Of a stretch of DNA of 15,605 nucleotides, positions 6,260 to 12,542 are shown in pieces (the stretch's first letter is position 1; each line of letters begins with the position of its first letter). Under the pieces are notes generated by a model. That model saw only the letters and a program-made list of their open reading frames with translations. It did no database searches and had not been told where the DNA came from. This stretch comes from Streptococcaceae bacterium (GTDB lineage Bacteria; Bacillota; Bacilli; Lactobacillales; Streptococcaceae). A program made the position numbers and the translations under genes. The stretch lies in contig JAISYB010000170.1 in assembly GCA_031270215.1 (NCBI GenBank), positions 1-15,605 on the forward strand, written 5' to 3'.

Positions 6260-8623
6260 TTATGCAGCAGCATAGATTGCGTTTTCTAAACCTCTTACTG
6301 CGTTTGTATAGTTTTCTTTGCCACCAAATTTTTTGAAAATAATATTGTGCATTCCGCCAAATTTATCAAATTCAGATAGTCTCAGTATTGAAATATTCTC
6401 AACATCTTTTATTCCTGAGTTCATATACTTATCCAGTAAAACTTCTAAAACTTCGCGAGCCTCATCTGAATACTTATACAAGTACCCTTGTTTTTTGACA
6501 TTCTTGATACGCTCTGCTTTTGTCAATGGCTTTTGACCATAAGCAAGTTGCAGTAGCAAATCAAAGTCATCAATCTCAGTAATTGATATATGATCTTTTC
6601 TGCGAATTTCGCTTAAAAAGACACCTTTAGATTCTAACTCATCAATAATTACTTGTTTTTTAGCTGAATTTGACCATGCGTTGATGAACTCGTCTAGTGT
6701 AGCATATTCCCCCAACATATTCTTGCGTGTATAGTCTGTTAAACTTTCTGTCACAAGTTTTCCATTGGCATCTATAACTTGAACTTGGTCATTCACAATT
6801 TTTACTTCTTTGTCATTAACATAGTATTTTGTAAATGGCTCAGGTGGTTCAGGTGCTGATCCTGATTCGGGTGGTGTCGGATTTGGTTCTGGGTTAGTCG
6901 GTGTTGGTCCAGATGGTTCTGGGTCAACTATATCAATATCTACTGGTTCTCCATCAAAGTCCGGATCAGCAAAAAGATTGGTAACACCTCTGAAATCAAT
7001 GATTGTAAAGAACTCTTTCCCACGCTCGGGGTCTAATCGTGTACCACGTCCGATAATCTGCTTAAACTCGGTCATTGAGCCAATATTGGCATCCAAAACA
7101 ATGATTTTACAAGTCTTCGCATCAACACCAGTAGTTAAAAGTTTTGACGTAGTAACAAGCGTTGGGTATCTCGATTCAGGATCAATAAAATTATCAAGTT
7201 GTGCCTTACCTTCAGCATTATCTCCAGTTATTCGCATGACATATCTCGAATCAACACGAGTCAAGTCAGAATTTTCATTTACCAATGCTTGTCGCATTCT
7301 TTCAGCATGGTCAATGTCGATACAGAAGAATATTGATTTTTCAAAACGAGAGTTTCGTTCTTTCAAATAATCAGAAACGTATTTTGCTACTTTCTTGGTT
7401 CTGTCTTCAATGACAAGGTTTTTATCAAAATCCTTGCGGTTATAAATCCTATCATCAATTAGTTCACCTTTGGCATCCACTTTACCCTTTTCAGGTCGAT
7501 ATCCATCAACATCAACATCCATGTTTACACGGATTACTCGATATGGTGCAAGGAAGCCATCTTCAATCCCTTGTTTCAATGAATATGTATATACAGGATT
7601 ACCAAAATATTTAGCATTTGAAGTTACTCCATCTTCCTTTGGTGTAGCAGTCATTCCAATCTGGGTAGCAGAGCCAAAGAATTCTAGTATTTTACGCCAA
7701 TTACTTTCTTCTTTTGCAGAACCACGGTGTGCTTCGTCAATCACTATTAAATCAAAGAAGTCTGGACCGAATTTTTCATAATGCGTTTCAGTACCATCTT
7801 CTCCTGCTAATTGCTGATAAAGTCCGAGATAGATTTCGTAAGAATTTAATGTCTCGGGAGTATTTAATAACCTTTGGTCGATTTTGGTCATTTTATTTCC
7901 AAAGGGTCTAAAGTCATTAATCAGTGTTTGGTCAACAAGAATATTTCTATCGGCTAAAAATAGCACACGTTTTTTCAAGCCAGACTTCATCAAACGATGA
8001 ATAATCTGAAATGCCGTGAAGGTCTTTCCTGTACCTGTGGCCATGACAAACATTATACGGTTATTTCCTTTGGCAACCGCATCAACCGTTCTATTGATTG
8101 CTATCCGTTGGTAATAACGTGGCTCTTTAGCACCCATTTCATAGTAATAGGGTTCATTTATCACCAGCTGCTGTTCTTTGGTAACATCTGCTTGATTGAT
8201 ATATCTTTGCCACAGTTCTTCTTTTGTTGGGAACTCATCAATACCAATTGATGTTTCTTTTTCTGTTATCCTATCGTGCTCAACAAAACCATCTCCATTT
8301 GACGCATATGCAAAAGGGACATCTAATATTTCGGCATAATTAATAGCCTGTTGCATCCCTGCACCAACGCTATGATTGTTATCTTTTGCCTCAACTACTG
8401 CTATTGGGAAGTTCTTTTTATAGTACAGTAAATAATCCGTGAATTTTTGTTTATTACGAGTTGCTCGTTCTCCATGAACTTCAATACGACCATCTGTAAA
8501 AGAGTACTCATAAAGAATATCTTTCCCATTCTTCCACCCGCTTTTTTCAATGGCGGGTGTAATAAAATTCGCTTTGATGTCTTCTTCTGTCATTTCATGC
8601 TTTGGCACTAAAAAACCACTCAT
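6260..8623 (-). CDS. hsdR: Type I restriction endonuclease subunit HsdR
   Basis: A 787-residue motor and nuclease subunit that translocates and cuts unmethylated DNA when bound to HsdM/HsdS. The N-terminal nuclease domain has Asp63 and the VVEAKD motif (Glu78, Lys80) of the PD-(D/E)xK fold. The superfamily 2 helicase core follows: Walker A ATGTGKT (195-201), DEAH (296-299), TATP (325-328) and IIGRGTRLDP (523-532). A proline-rich linker (about 567-596, many PEP/PTP steps) leads to a C-terminal domain of the EcoEI-R type. All catalytic motifs are intact, so restriction should be active. The start overlaps the end of the xre gene by 4 bp (ATGA), suggesting coupled translation. Length and layout fit the EcoEI (type IB-like) group; the subgroup is my inference. 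Confidence 0.96.
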   Translation of the reverse strand: MSGFLVPKHEMTEEDIKANFITPAIEKSGWKNGKDILYEYSFTDGRIEVHGERATRNKQKFTDYLLYYKKNFPIAVVEAKDNNHSVGAGMQQAINYAEILDVPFAYASNGDGFVEHDRITEKETSIGIDEFPTKEELWQRYINQADVTKEQQLVINEPYYYEMGAKEPRYYQRIAINRTVDAVAKGNNRIMFVMATGTGKTFTAFQIIHRLMKSGLKKRVLFLADRNILVDQTLINDFRPFGNKMTKIDQRLLNTPETLNSYEIYLGLYQQLAGEDGTETHYEKFGPDFFDLIVIDEAHRGSAKEESNWRKILEFFGSATQIGMTATPKEDGVTSNAKYFGNPVYTYSLKQGIEDGFLAPYRVIRVNMDVDVDGYRPEKGKVDAKGELIDDRIYNRKDFDKNLVIEDRTKKVAKYVSDYLKERNSRFEKSIFFCIDIDHAERMRQALVNENSDLTRVDSRYVMRITGDNAEGKAQLDNFIDPESRYPTLVTTSKLLTTGVDAKTCKIIVLDANIGSMTEFKQIIGRGTRLDPERGKEFFTIIDFRGVTNLFADPDFDGEPVDIDIVDPEPSGPTPTNPEPNPTPPESGSAPEPPEPFTKYYVNDKEVKIVNDQVQVIDANGKLVTESLTDYTRKNMLGEYATLDEFINAWSNSAKKQVIIDELESKGVFLSEIRRKDHISITEIDDFDLLLQLAYGQKPLTKAERIKNVKKQGYLYKYSDEAREVLEVLLDKYMNSGIKDVENISILRLSEFDKFGGMHNIIFKKFGGKENYTNAVRGLENAIYAAA

Positions 8624-8850
8624 ACATCATCCCTCACTATCTTCTCAATTGAAATCACATCACCAATATCTACGCCTAATGCTAAACAAATCTTTACAAG
8701 AGAATCTATCGAAATCGGTTCATTCTTCCCCATTTTTGCAATGACATTACTACTTACTTTTGCCAACTCTTTCAATTGCATTTTTGTCATATCTCTATCA
8801 ATCAATAATTTCCAAAGATTGTTATACGTAATATTGCTCAAATTATGCAC
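8620..8850 (-). CDS. Small XRE-family helix-turn-helix regulator
   Basis: A 76-residue protein of the Cro/CI (XRE) type with a helix-turn-helix at about residues 21-45 (MTKMQLKELAKVSSNVIAK), followed by NEPISIDSLVKICLALGVDIGDV, typical of the stand-alone single-domain group. It starts with GTG (8848-8850), with AGGA 7 nt upstream; no ATG nearby fits better. It is the first gene of the restriction operon, and its stop overlaps the hsdR start by 4 bp. By analogy with controller proteins of restriction systems it may repress or time the operon, binding near the promoter at 8896-8904. The target is not proven by the sequence. Confidence 0.9.
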   Translation of the reverse strand: MHNLSNITYNNLWKLLIDRDMTKMQLKELAKVSSNVIAKMGKNEPISIDSLVKICLALGVDIGDVISIEKIVRDDV

Positions 8851-8895
8851 CTCAACTTCCTATAATTATTATTATCCAGCATAAACTATAGAACT

Positions 8896-8904
8896 ATTAT
8901 ATCA
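8896..8904 (-). promoter_or_regulatory. Extended -10 promoter of the restriction operon
   Basis: Read on the minus strand the sequence is TGATATAAT, a perfect extended -10 box, about 46 bp before the GTG start of the xre gene. No good -35 is spaced from it. Two ATAGTT words just downstream of the box on the same strand could be operator half-sites; that is speculative. Confidence 0.6.
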
Positions 8905-8981
8905 CATTATCTCAACATTTACTTTGTCTAAACGATTTTATTTTTAAAAGATAGGATTTAACTTTAGGAATGAAATCAAAT

Positions 8982-9004
8982 AAGAGGGTAATATTTACCC
9001 CCTT
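8982..9004. terminator. GC-cored hairpin, possible terminator or boundary
   Basis: AAGAGGGTAA (8982-8991) pairs with TTACCCCCTT (8995-9004) with one mismatch and a 3-nt loop. The plus-strand 3' flank is GCATTTTC, so only a weak T-run follows. It lies between divergent genes, so its role is unclear. Confidence 0.4.
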
Positions 9005-9168
9005 GCATTTTCTTCAATCCCATTTATACAATTTCTATCCCCAAATAAATAAGCCTCTCAAGCCTATGCTCAAGAACTGCCGTATTTCGCCTTTTGGGCT
9101 ATGTATTTTCGTATCAATTTAATGTTGGTCATATCACGTAAAGATATGTTTATTTTGTCATCTATCCT

Positions 9169-9242
9169 GTAGCGACAACCCACAAAACGCAATATTGTAG
9201 TGACACCCTACCCCAAAAGTAATCCCGTAGTGTCAACCCTAC
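9169..9242 (+). repeat. Three spaced GTAGTGACAACCCTAC-like repeats, left copy
   Basis: Words begin at 9169 (GTAGCGACAACCCAC), 9197 (GTAGTGACACCCTAC) and 9227 (GTAGTGTCAACCCTAC), 28 and 30 bp apart. The second and third have inverted GTAG...CTAC ends. They could be protein-binding sites near the element end, such as arm-type or operator sites. The same trio occurs at 10909-10982. Confidence 0.6.
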
Positions 9243-9280
9243 CAAAAAATCTCGGGTTGATTTATTCCCTCAAACACCAA

Positions 9281-9326
9281 AAAAGAGACTTTAGACGAAA
9301 TCTACCGTTCACCTAAAATCTCTTTT
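9281..9326. terminator. Duplicate copy of the rlmD terminator
   Basis: AAAAGAGA (9281-9288) pairs with TCTCTTTT (9319-9326), and TTTAG with CTAAA inside, with one C-A mismatch and an 18-nt loop. On the minus strand it is followed by a run of six T. It belongs to the left repeat copy, so it has no intact gene before it. Confidence 0.75.
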
Positions 9327-9367
9327 ATCTTTAAATCCCTTTATATCAAGGCTTTTCCAACCCGCTT

Positions 9368-9406
9368 CTACTTCTTCTTTGTTATCAATCCCACCAACTC
9401 AACATG
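9368..9406 (-). pseudogene. Remnant of the rlmD 3' end
   Basis: The minus strand reads HVELVGLITKKK-stop, identical in protein to the last 12 residues of RlmD at 11108-11146. The frame continues upstream only a short way, with residues unlike RlmD, to a stop. A duplicated gene tail at the far end of a recombinase-carrying segment is the mark of integration into the 3' end of a gene. Confidence 0.85.
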
Positions 9407-9488
9407 AAATTGATAGTCTATTTTCAAATCTATCCTTTTCAATCAAAAAACACTTATTTTATAAGCTTTCCTGCTGACATAACAAGAT

Positions 9489-9530
9489 AGATATTTTTAT
9501 ATCTCAAGTAGTCTAAAAAGATGATATAAT
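9489..9530 (+). promoter_or_regulatory. Promoter of the serine recombinase with overlapping repeats
   Basis: TGATATAAT (9522-9530) is an extended -10. The -35 position (TCTCAA, 9502-9507) is poor and lies inside a hairpin-like inverted repeat, AGATAT-TTTT-ATATCT (9489-9504). TCTCAAGT occurs at 9502-9509 and again at 9533-9540, on both sides of the -10. This suggests a regulated promoter. Confidence 0.55.
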
Positions 9531-9568
9531 GGTCTCAAGTCATTATCCCATCTTTAAGGAGGTCAATT

Positions 9569-10498
9569 GTGAACCTTGATAAGAAAGTTAATTTAATCCC
9601 TGCCCATAAACAGAATGACAAAATTGAATCGGTCTATATCTACGCCCGAGTAAGCTCAAATACTGCAGACCAACTAAAAAGTTTGTCCTCACAAGTTTCA
9701 TCATTGACACAATTTGTTGCAAAGCATTATGATGACAATTGGCGACTAGATGATACGCTAATTGATATACATTCGAGTAAAACAGGAACTCAACGAGAAC
9801 AACTTTCCGTCTTATTAGATTACGCTCGTTCTGGTCTAGTTGATATTATTGTGGTTGCAAATATTAGTCGATTAGGTCGTGACACAGTTCAGGTTCTCGA
9901 AACAATTAGTATCTTACGTGCCTGTGATGTTCGAGTTATTTTCAAAGATGACAATCTTGATACCTCAAAAGATGACCATACTTTAATCATTCAATTCACA
10001 GAAGCAATTGCTCAAGCTGAAAATGAATTTCGCAGTCATGCAATTAAATGGGGACACCACAAACGTGCAGAATATGGGCTATCAAAACTATATAATCGTC
10101 CTGCTTTCGGCTATGTCACTGACAAAAGCGGAAATCTAGCAATTGATGATGAAAAGGCAGAAGTAGTCCGACTAATATTCAAGCTTTATCTTTCTGGTAA
10201 AAGTTTTCTTGGCATTGTCCGTGAGCTAAAATCACTTAATATCAAAACTTCAACTGGTAAAGAAAAGTGGAGCGTAAAAACAATCGACAATATCCTGCAA
10301 AATGAAAAGTACACTGGGAGAGTAATCTTACTTAAAAACAATGAGACCACTCCAAGTTATCAATTTGAAAATCATCATGATCCTATCATCTCAGAGTCGA
10401 TGTTTGAAGCTGCTCAACTTGAAAGAGAAAAACGCACAAATATTGAAAATGGTAAACGTAAACCTATAAAATACAGCTCAAAGAAATCTAAGAAGTGA
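9569..10498 (+). CDS. Serine site-specific recombinase (resolvase/invertase family)
   Basis: A 309-residue recombinase. The N-terminal resolvase domain (about 20-160) has YARVSS with the catalytic Ser29, and ISRLGRD with Arg101 and Arg104. The Recombinase domain follows (about 170-300, NRPAFGYV, then WSVKTIDNILQNEKYTG). It is shorter than classic large serine integrases (450-600 residues), and no zinc-ribbon cysteines or long coiled coil are seen; the C-terminus is a lysine-rich tail. It starts at GTG (9569) with AAGGAGG 6 nt upstream. It lies between the two 253-bp repeats, so it is the natural candidate for inserting or excising that 1.7-kb unit. Its stop overlaps the convergent small gene by 11 bp. 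An invertase or transposition role cannot be excluded. Confidence 0.93.
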   Translation: MNLDKKVNLIPAHKQNDKIESVYIYARVSSNTADQLKSLSSQVSSLTQFVAKHYDDNWRLDDTLIDIHSSKTGTQREQLSVLLDYARSGLVDIIVVANISRLGRDTVQVLETISILRACDVRVIFKDDNLDTSKDDHTLIIQFTEAIAQAENEFRSHAIKWGHHKRAEYGLSKLYNRPAFGYVTDKSGNLAIDDEKAEVVRLIFKLYLSGKSFLGIVRELKSLNIKTSTGKEKWSVKTIDNILQNEKYTGRVILLKNNETTPSYQFENHHDPIISESMFEAAQLEREKRTNIENGKRKPIKYSSKKSKK

Positions 10499-10781
10499 GC
10501 CTCTCAAGTACATAATCCATTCTCTCTTTTCTAGTGGATTCACCACCATTCAAATCGTAATCTATCATCTCTTGGGCTACAATAAATACTCTATACCCCA
10601 CAGCTCCCAAGTCTGCATACACTTCATCGCATAAAATATCAAGCACCTTATCCTCATCCCATTCTTCAGACCATTCTGTGTTCTGAAGAATTTCTGCTAT
10701 TTCATCTGCCTTTAAGCCAAAAGCAAATTTCCAAAAAATATCTCTACCCAATTCAATTTTATACTTACTCATCTTTGCCAT
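10488..10781 (-). CDS. Small acidic protein of unknown function
   Basis: A 97-residue protein I do not recognise. It begins MAKMSKYKIELGRDIFWKF, has an acidic middle (NTEWSEEWDEDKVLDILCDE) and ends YVLERLTS. No signal peptide, membrane segment or clear DNA-binding motif is seen. GGAGGG lies 7 nt before the ATG at 10781, which decides the start; the same frame is open to 10874 but without a ribosome site. It converges on the serine recombinase with an 11-bp overlap and lies on the same small mobile unit. An accessory factor for recombination, a phage-type protein, or cargo are all possible. Confidence 0.7.
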   Translation of the reverse strand: MAKMSKYKIELGRDIFWKFAFGLKADEIAEILQNTEWSEEWDEDKVLDILCDEVYADLGAVGYRVFIVAQEMIDYDLNGGESTRKERMDYVLERLTS

Positions 10782-10808
10782 CATCCATCCCTCCATTCTC
10801 GGTATGTA

Positions 10809-10838
10809 CATATAGCCATAGATACAGGTATTTATCAA
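10809..10838 (-). promoter_or_regulatory. Candidate promoter of the small acidic protein
   Basis: On the minus strand, TTGATA (10833-10838) and TATATG (10809-10814) are 18 bp apart. The box ends about 15 bp before the GGAGGG ribosome site. The match to consensus is moderate. Confidence 0.4.
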
Positions 10839-10840
10839 GT

Positions 10841-10891
10841 AATAGACTACTAATTTATCTAGGAAAACGAACAATAAATCAGTAGTCTATT
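10841..10891. repeat. Long inverted repeat at the inner edge of the right direct repeat
   Basis: A 17-bp arm (10841-10857) matches its partner (10875-10891) at 16 of 17 positions, with a 17-nt spacer. It is AT-rich and lacks a clean T-run, so it is a poor terminator. It ends 3 bp before the right direct repeat. The word TAGTCTATTT at its right edge recurs at 9414-9423, just inside the left repeat. Confidence 0.65.
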
Positions 10892-10908
10892 TATTTGTCA
10901 TCTATCCT

Positions 10909-10982
10909 GTAGCAACACCCCACAAAACGCAATATTGTAGTGACACCCTACCCCAAAAGTAATCCCGTAGTGTCAACTCTCC
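10909..10982 (+). repeat. Three spaced GTAG-type repeats, right copy
   Basis: The trio at 10909, 10937 and 10967 repeats the left copy, with changes GTAGCAACACCCCAC in the first and GTAGTGTCAACTCTC in the third. Here they lie about 165-235 bp downstream of the rlmD attachment point. Confidence 0.6.
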
Positions 10983-11020
10983 CGAAAAATCTCGGGTTGA
11001 TTTATTCCCTCAAACACCAA

Positions 11021-11066
11021 AAAAGAGACTTTAGACGAAATCTACCGTTCACCTAAAATCTCTTTT
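11021..11066 (-). terminator. rlmD terminator
   Basis: A 14-position stem with one mismatch (AAAAGAGA...TCTCTTTT outside, TTTAG...CTAAA inside), followed on the minus strand by a T-run. It lies 42 bp past the rlmD stop. Confidence 0.8.
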
Positions 11067-11107
11067 ATCTTTAAATCCCTTTATATCAAGGCTTTTACAA
11101 CCCGCTT

Positions 11108-12469
11108 CTACTTCTTCTTTGTTATCAATCCTACCAACTCAACGTGCTTTGTCTGCGGAAATAGGTCAACTGGGATGATTTGTTTGAGTTGATAGCCGAA
11201 TTGATTATACAATGCTGCATCTCGTATAAAGGTCGCCGGATTGCAGGAGACGTATACGATTTTTTCTGGTGAGGTAGCGGCACTTGCTTGGATAAAGCTT
11301 TCGGCAAGTCCTTTCCGTGGTGGATCAATGATGAAAACGCTGGGTTTTATTCCTTCGTTTATCCATTTAGGGAGAATATCCTCTGCGCGACCAACCTCGT
11401 AGGTCAAATTATTTAGACCGTTTAGTATACCATTTTCCTGAGCATTAATAATCGCTTCGGGAACAATCTCAACACCGTAAACATGTTGCACGCATTTCGC
11501 AATACTTTGTCCAATCGTTCCAATTCCACAATACGCATCAATTACCACATCATCAACCTGTAAATTTGCTAGCTCAATTGCCTTTTGATACAGAATTTCA
11601 GCCATTTCTGTGTTGACTTGATAAAATGATAATGCATTGATTTTAAACTGATTACCCAGCAGGCTATCGGTAATAAAGTCTTGCCCGTAGAGTATTTGAA
11701 ATTCCGAGCTGAAAATATTATTCGTCATAAAAGGATGAATGTTTTGCATTACGCTTTTAATCGCTGGAAATGCAGCTACCAGCTCATGAACTAATTCATC
11801 GATTCTAAAAATCTTCGGCTTAGTTGACACAATAACCACCATCACTTCGCCCGAATATCTCCCGCGTCTAACGACAACATTTTTGATTAATCCTGTTTTT
11901 GCTTGCTCATCATATGCCTTTAAATTAAATTTCCTAAATAAATCTCGACATTTCAGAACAATTTGGTCAATGACCTTATCCTGAATATAATAGTTCTCTA
12001 TCGGAACTAAATCATGTGAATGTTTCCTAAAAAAGCCGGTTTGTAAAACGCCATCAACCTTTCTTACCGGAATTTGTGCTTTATTGCGGTAGGCAAATGG
12101 TTGCGCCATACCGATTGTTTTTGCAACATCAACCGAGGCTAGTTGGCTAGTTTTCTTCAATAAATTAACAATCTGCTGACGCTTAAATTCTAGCTGCTGC
12201 GGATAAGCCAAATGTCCTAAATCTGCAATCCCTGTTCTAAGTAGCGCTACCTCAATTTCGTCATTTCGTTTATCGGATTTTTCAAGATATTTTACAACCT
12301 TAGCAAAACCGAATTTCTTCCCAAGCTTCATAATCAAAACTTCAACGATTTCCCCTGGTAGAGCATTTTCGATAAAAAGCGGATAGCGCTCAAGCTTAGC
12401 AACACCCAAACCCTCATGTGTCAAATCAATAATCTCAACTATCAAAGTTTGATTTTTCTCTAAATTCAT
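11108..12469 (-). CDS. rlmD: 23S rRNA (uracil-C5)-methyltransferase RlmD/RlmCD type
   Basis: An RNA methylase that converts a 23S rRNA uridine (U1939 in E. coli numbering; Gram-positive RlmCD also does U747) to 5-methyluridine. Numbered from the upstream ATG at 12493 (461 residues): TRAM RNA-binding domain (about 12-70), central domain, then SAM motif DAYCGIGTIG (319-328), DPPRKG (390-395) and the nucleophile Cys417 in VSCNPAT. The position of the Fe-S cluster cysteines of E. coli RlmD reads GIADLGHL, without cysteine, so the cluster is absent. I prefer the ATG at 12469 (453 residues), which has AGAGGA close upstream, because the ATG at 12493 overlaps the T-run of the preceding terminator. 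The 3' end is the integration target duplicated at 9368-9406. Confidence 0.93.
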   Translation of the reverse strand: MNLEKNQTLIVEIIDLTHEGLGVAKLERYPLFIENALPGEIVEVLIMKLGKKFGFAKVVKYLEKSDKRNDEIEVALLRTGIADLGHLAYPQQLEFKRQQIVNLLKKTSQLASVDVAKTIGMAQPFAYRNKAQIPVRKVDGVLQTGFFRKHSHDLVPIENYYIQDKVIDQIVLKCRDLFRKFNLKAYDEQAKTGLIKNVVVRRGRYSGEVMVVIVSTKPKIFRIDELVHELVAAFPAIKSVMQNIHPFMTNNIFSSEFQILYGQDFITDSLLGNQFKINALSFYQVNTEMAEILYQKAIELANLQVDDVVIDAYCGIGTIGQSIAKCVQHVYGVEIVPEAIINAQENGILNGLNNLTYEVGRAEDILPKWINEGIKPSVFIIDPPRKGLAESFIQASAATSPEKIVYVSCNPATFIRDAALYNQFGYQLKQIIPVDLFPQTKHVELVGLITKKK

Positions 12470-12491
12470 CAGTTCCTCTTTCTTAATCATC

Positions 12492-12535
12492 AAAAAACTG
12501 CCAACAAAACATCTCTCATTCAGGATTGGTGGCAG
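12492..12535 (-). terminator. Terminator of the LCP gene
   Basis: CTGCCA and CAA pair with TTG and TGGCAG (12498-12507 against 12526-12535) with one mismatch; on the minus strand the stem is followed by six T. It lies 7 bp after the LCP stop and just before rlmD, so rlmD needs its own promoter or readthrough. TTGACA near 12565-12570 on the minus strand might be part of one, but its -10 is weak. Confidence 0.8.
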
Positions 12536-12542
12536 CTTCTAA

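Larger units (their letters stand above)
9154..9406. repeat. Direct repeat, left copy (rlmD 3' end plus downstream DNA)
   Basis: 253 bp aligned without gaps to 10894-11146 (offset 1740). I count 8 differences, at 9174, 9178, 9238, 9241, 9244, 9357, 9392 and 9404, about 97% identity. It contains three spaced short repeats, a terminator and the last 12 codons plus stop of rlmD. The match stops exactly at the His codon of HVELVGLITKKK. This looks like one end of an integrated element, with the likely attachment core at CATGTTGAGTTGG (about 9394-9406, minus strand). Confidence 0.9.
8851..9568. other. 718-bp stretch between divergent xre and recombinase genes
   Basis: No gene is supported here. 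It holds the restriction-operon promoter, a hairpin at 8982-9004, about 150 bp with no recognisable content (9005-9153), the left copy of the 253-bp repeat (9154-9406) with the rlmD tail, and the promoter and ribosome site of the serine recombinase (9489-9562). Confidence 0.7.
10894..11146. repeat. Direct repeat, right copy (with the intact rlmD 3' end)
   Basis: Partner of 9154-9406, at a constant offset of 1740 bp. It comprises the last 39 bp of the functional rlmD, its terminator (11021-11066) and the three spaced repeats (10909-10982). The stretch 10782-11107 carries no gene; apart from this repeat it holds a candidate promoter and an inverted repeat. Confidence 0.9.

Noticed and set aside
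6978..7370. 130-codon plus-strand open frame inside hsdR
   Set aside because: It is antisense to the helicase core, which has intact motifs there; no ribosome site or recognisable protein.
9005..9153. Possible tRNA or small RNA between the hairpin and the repeat
   Set aside because: No cloverleaf or strong promoter-terminator pair could be drawn; only short CTCAAG/CTTGAG matches.
9169..9242. CRISPR-like array
   Set aside because: Only three short, degenerate words about 15 bp long with 13-15 bp between them; no conserved repeat of 25-36 bp and no cas genes.
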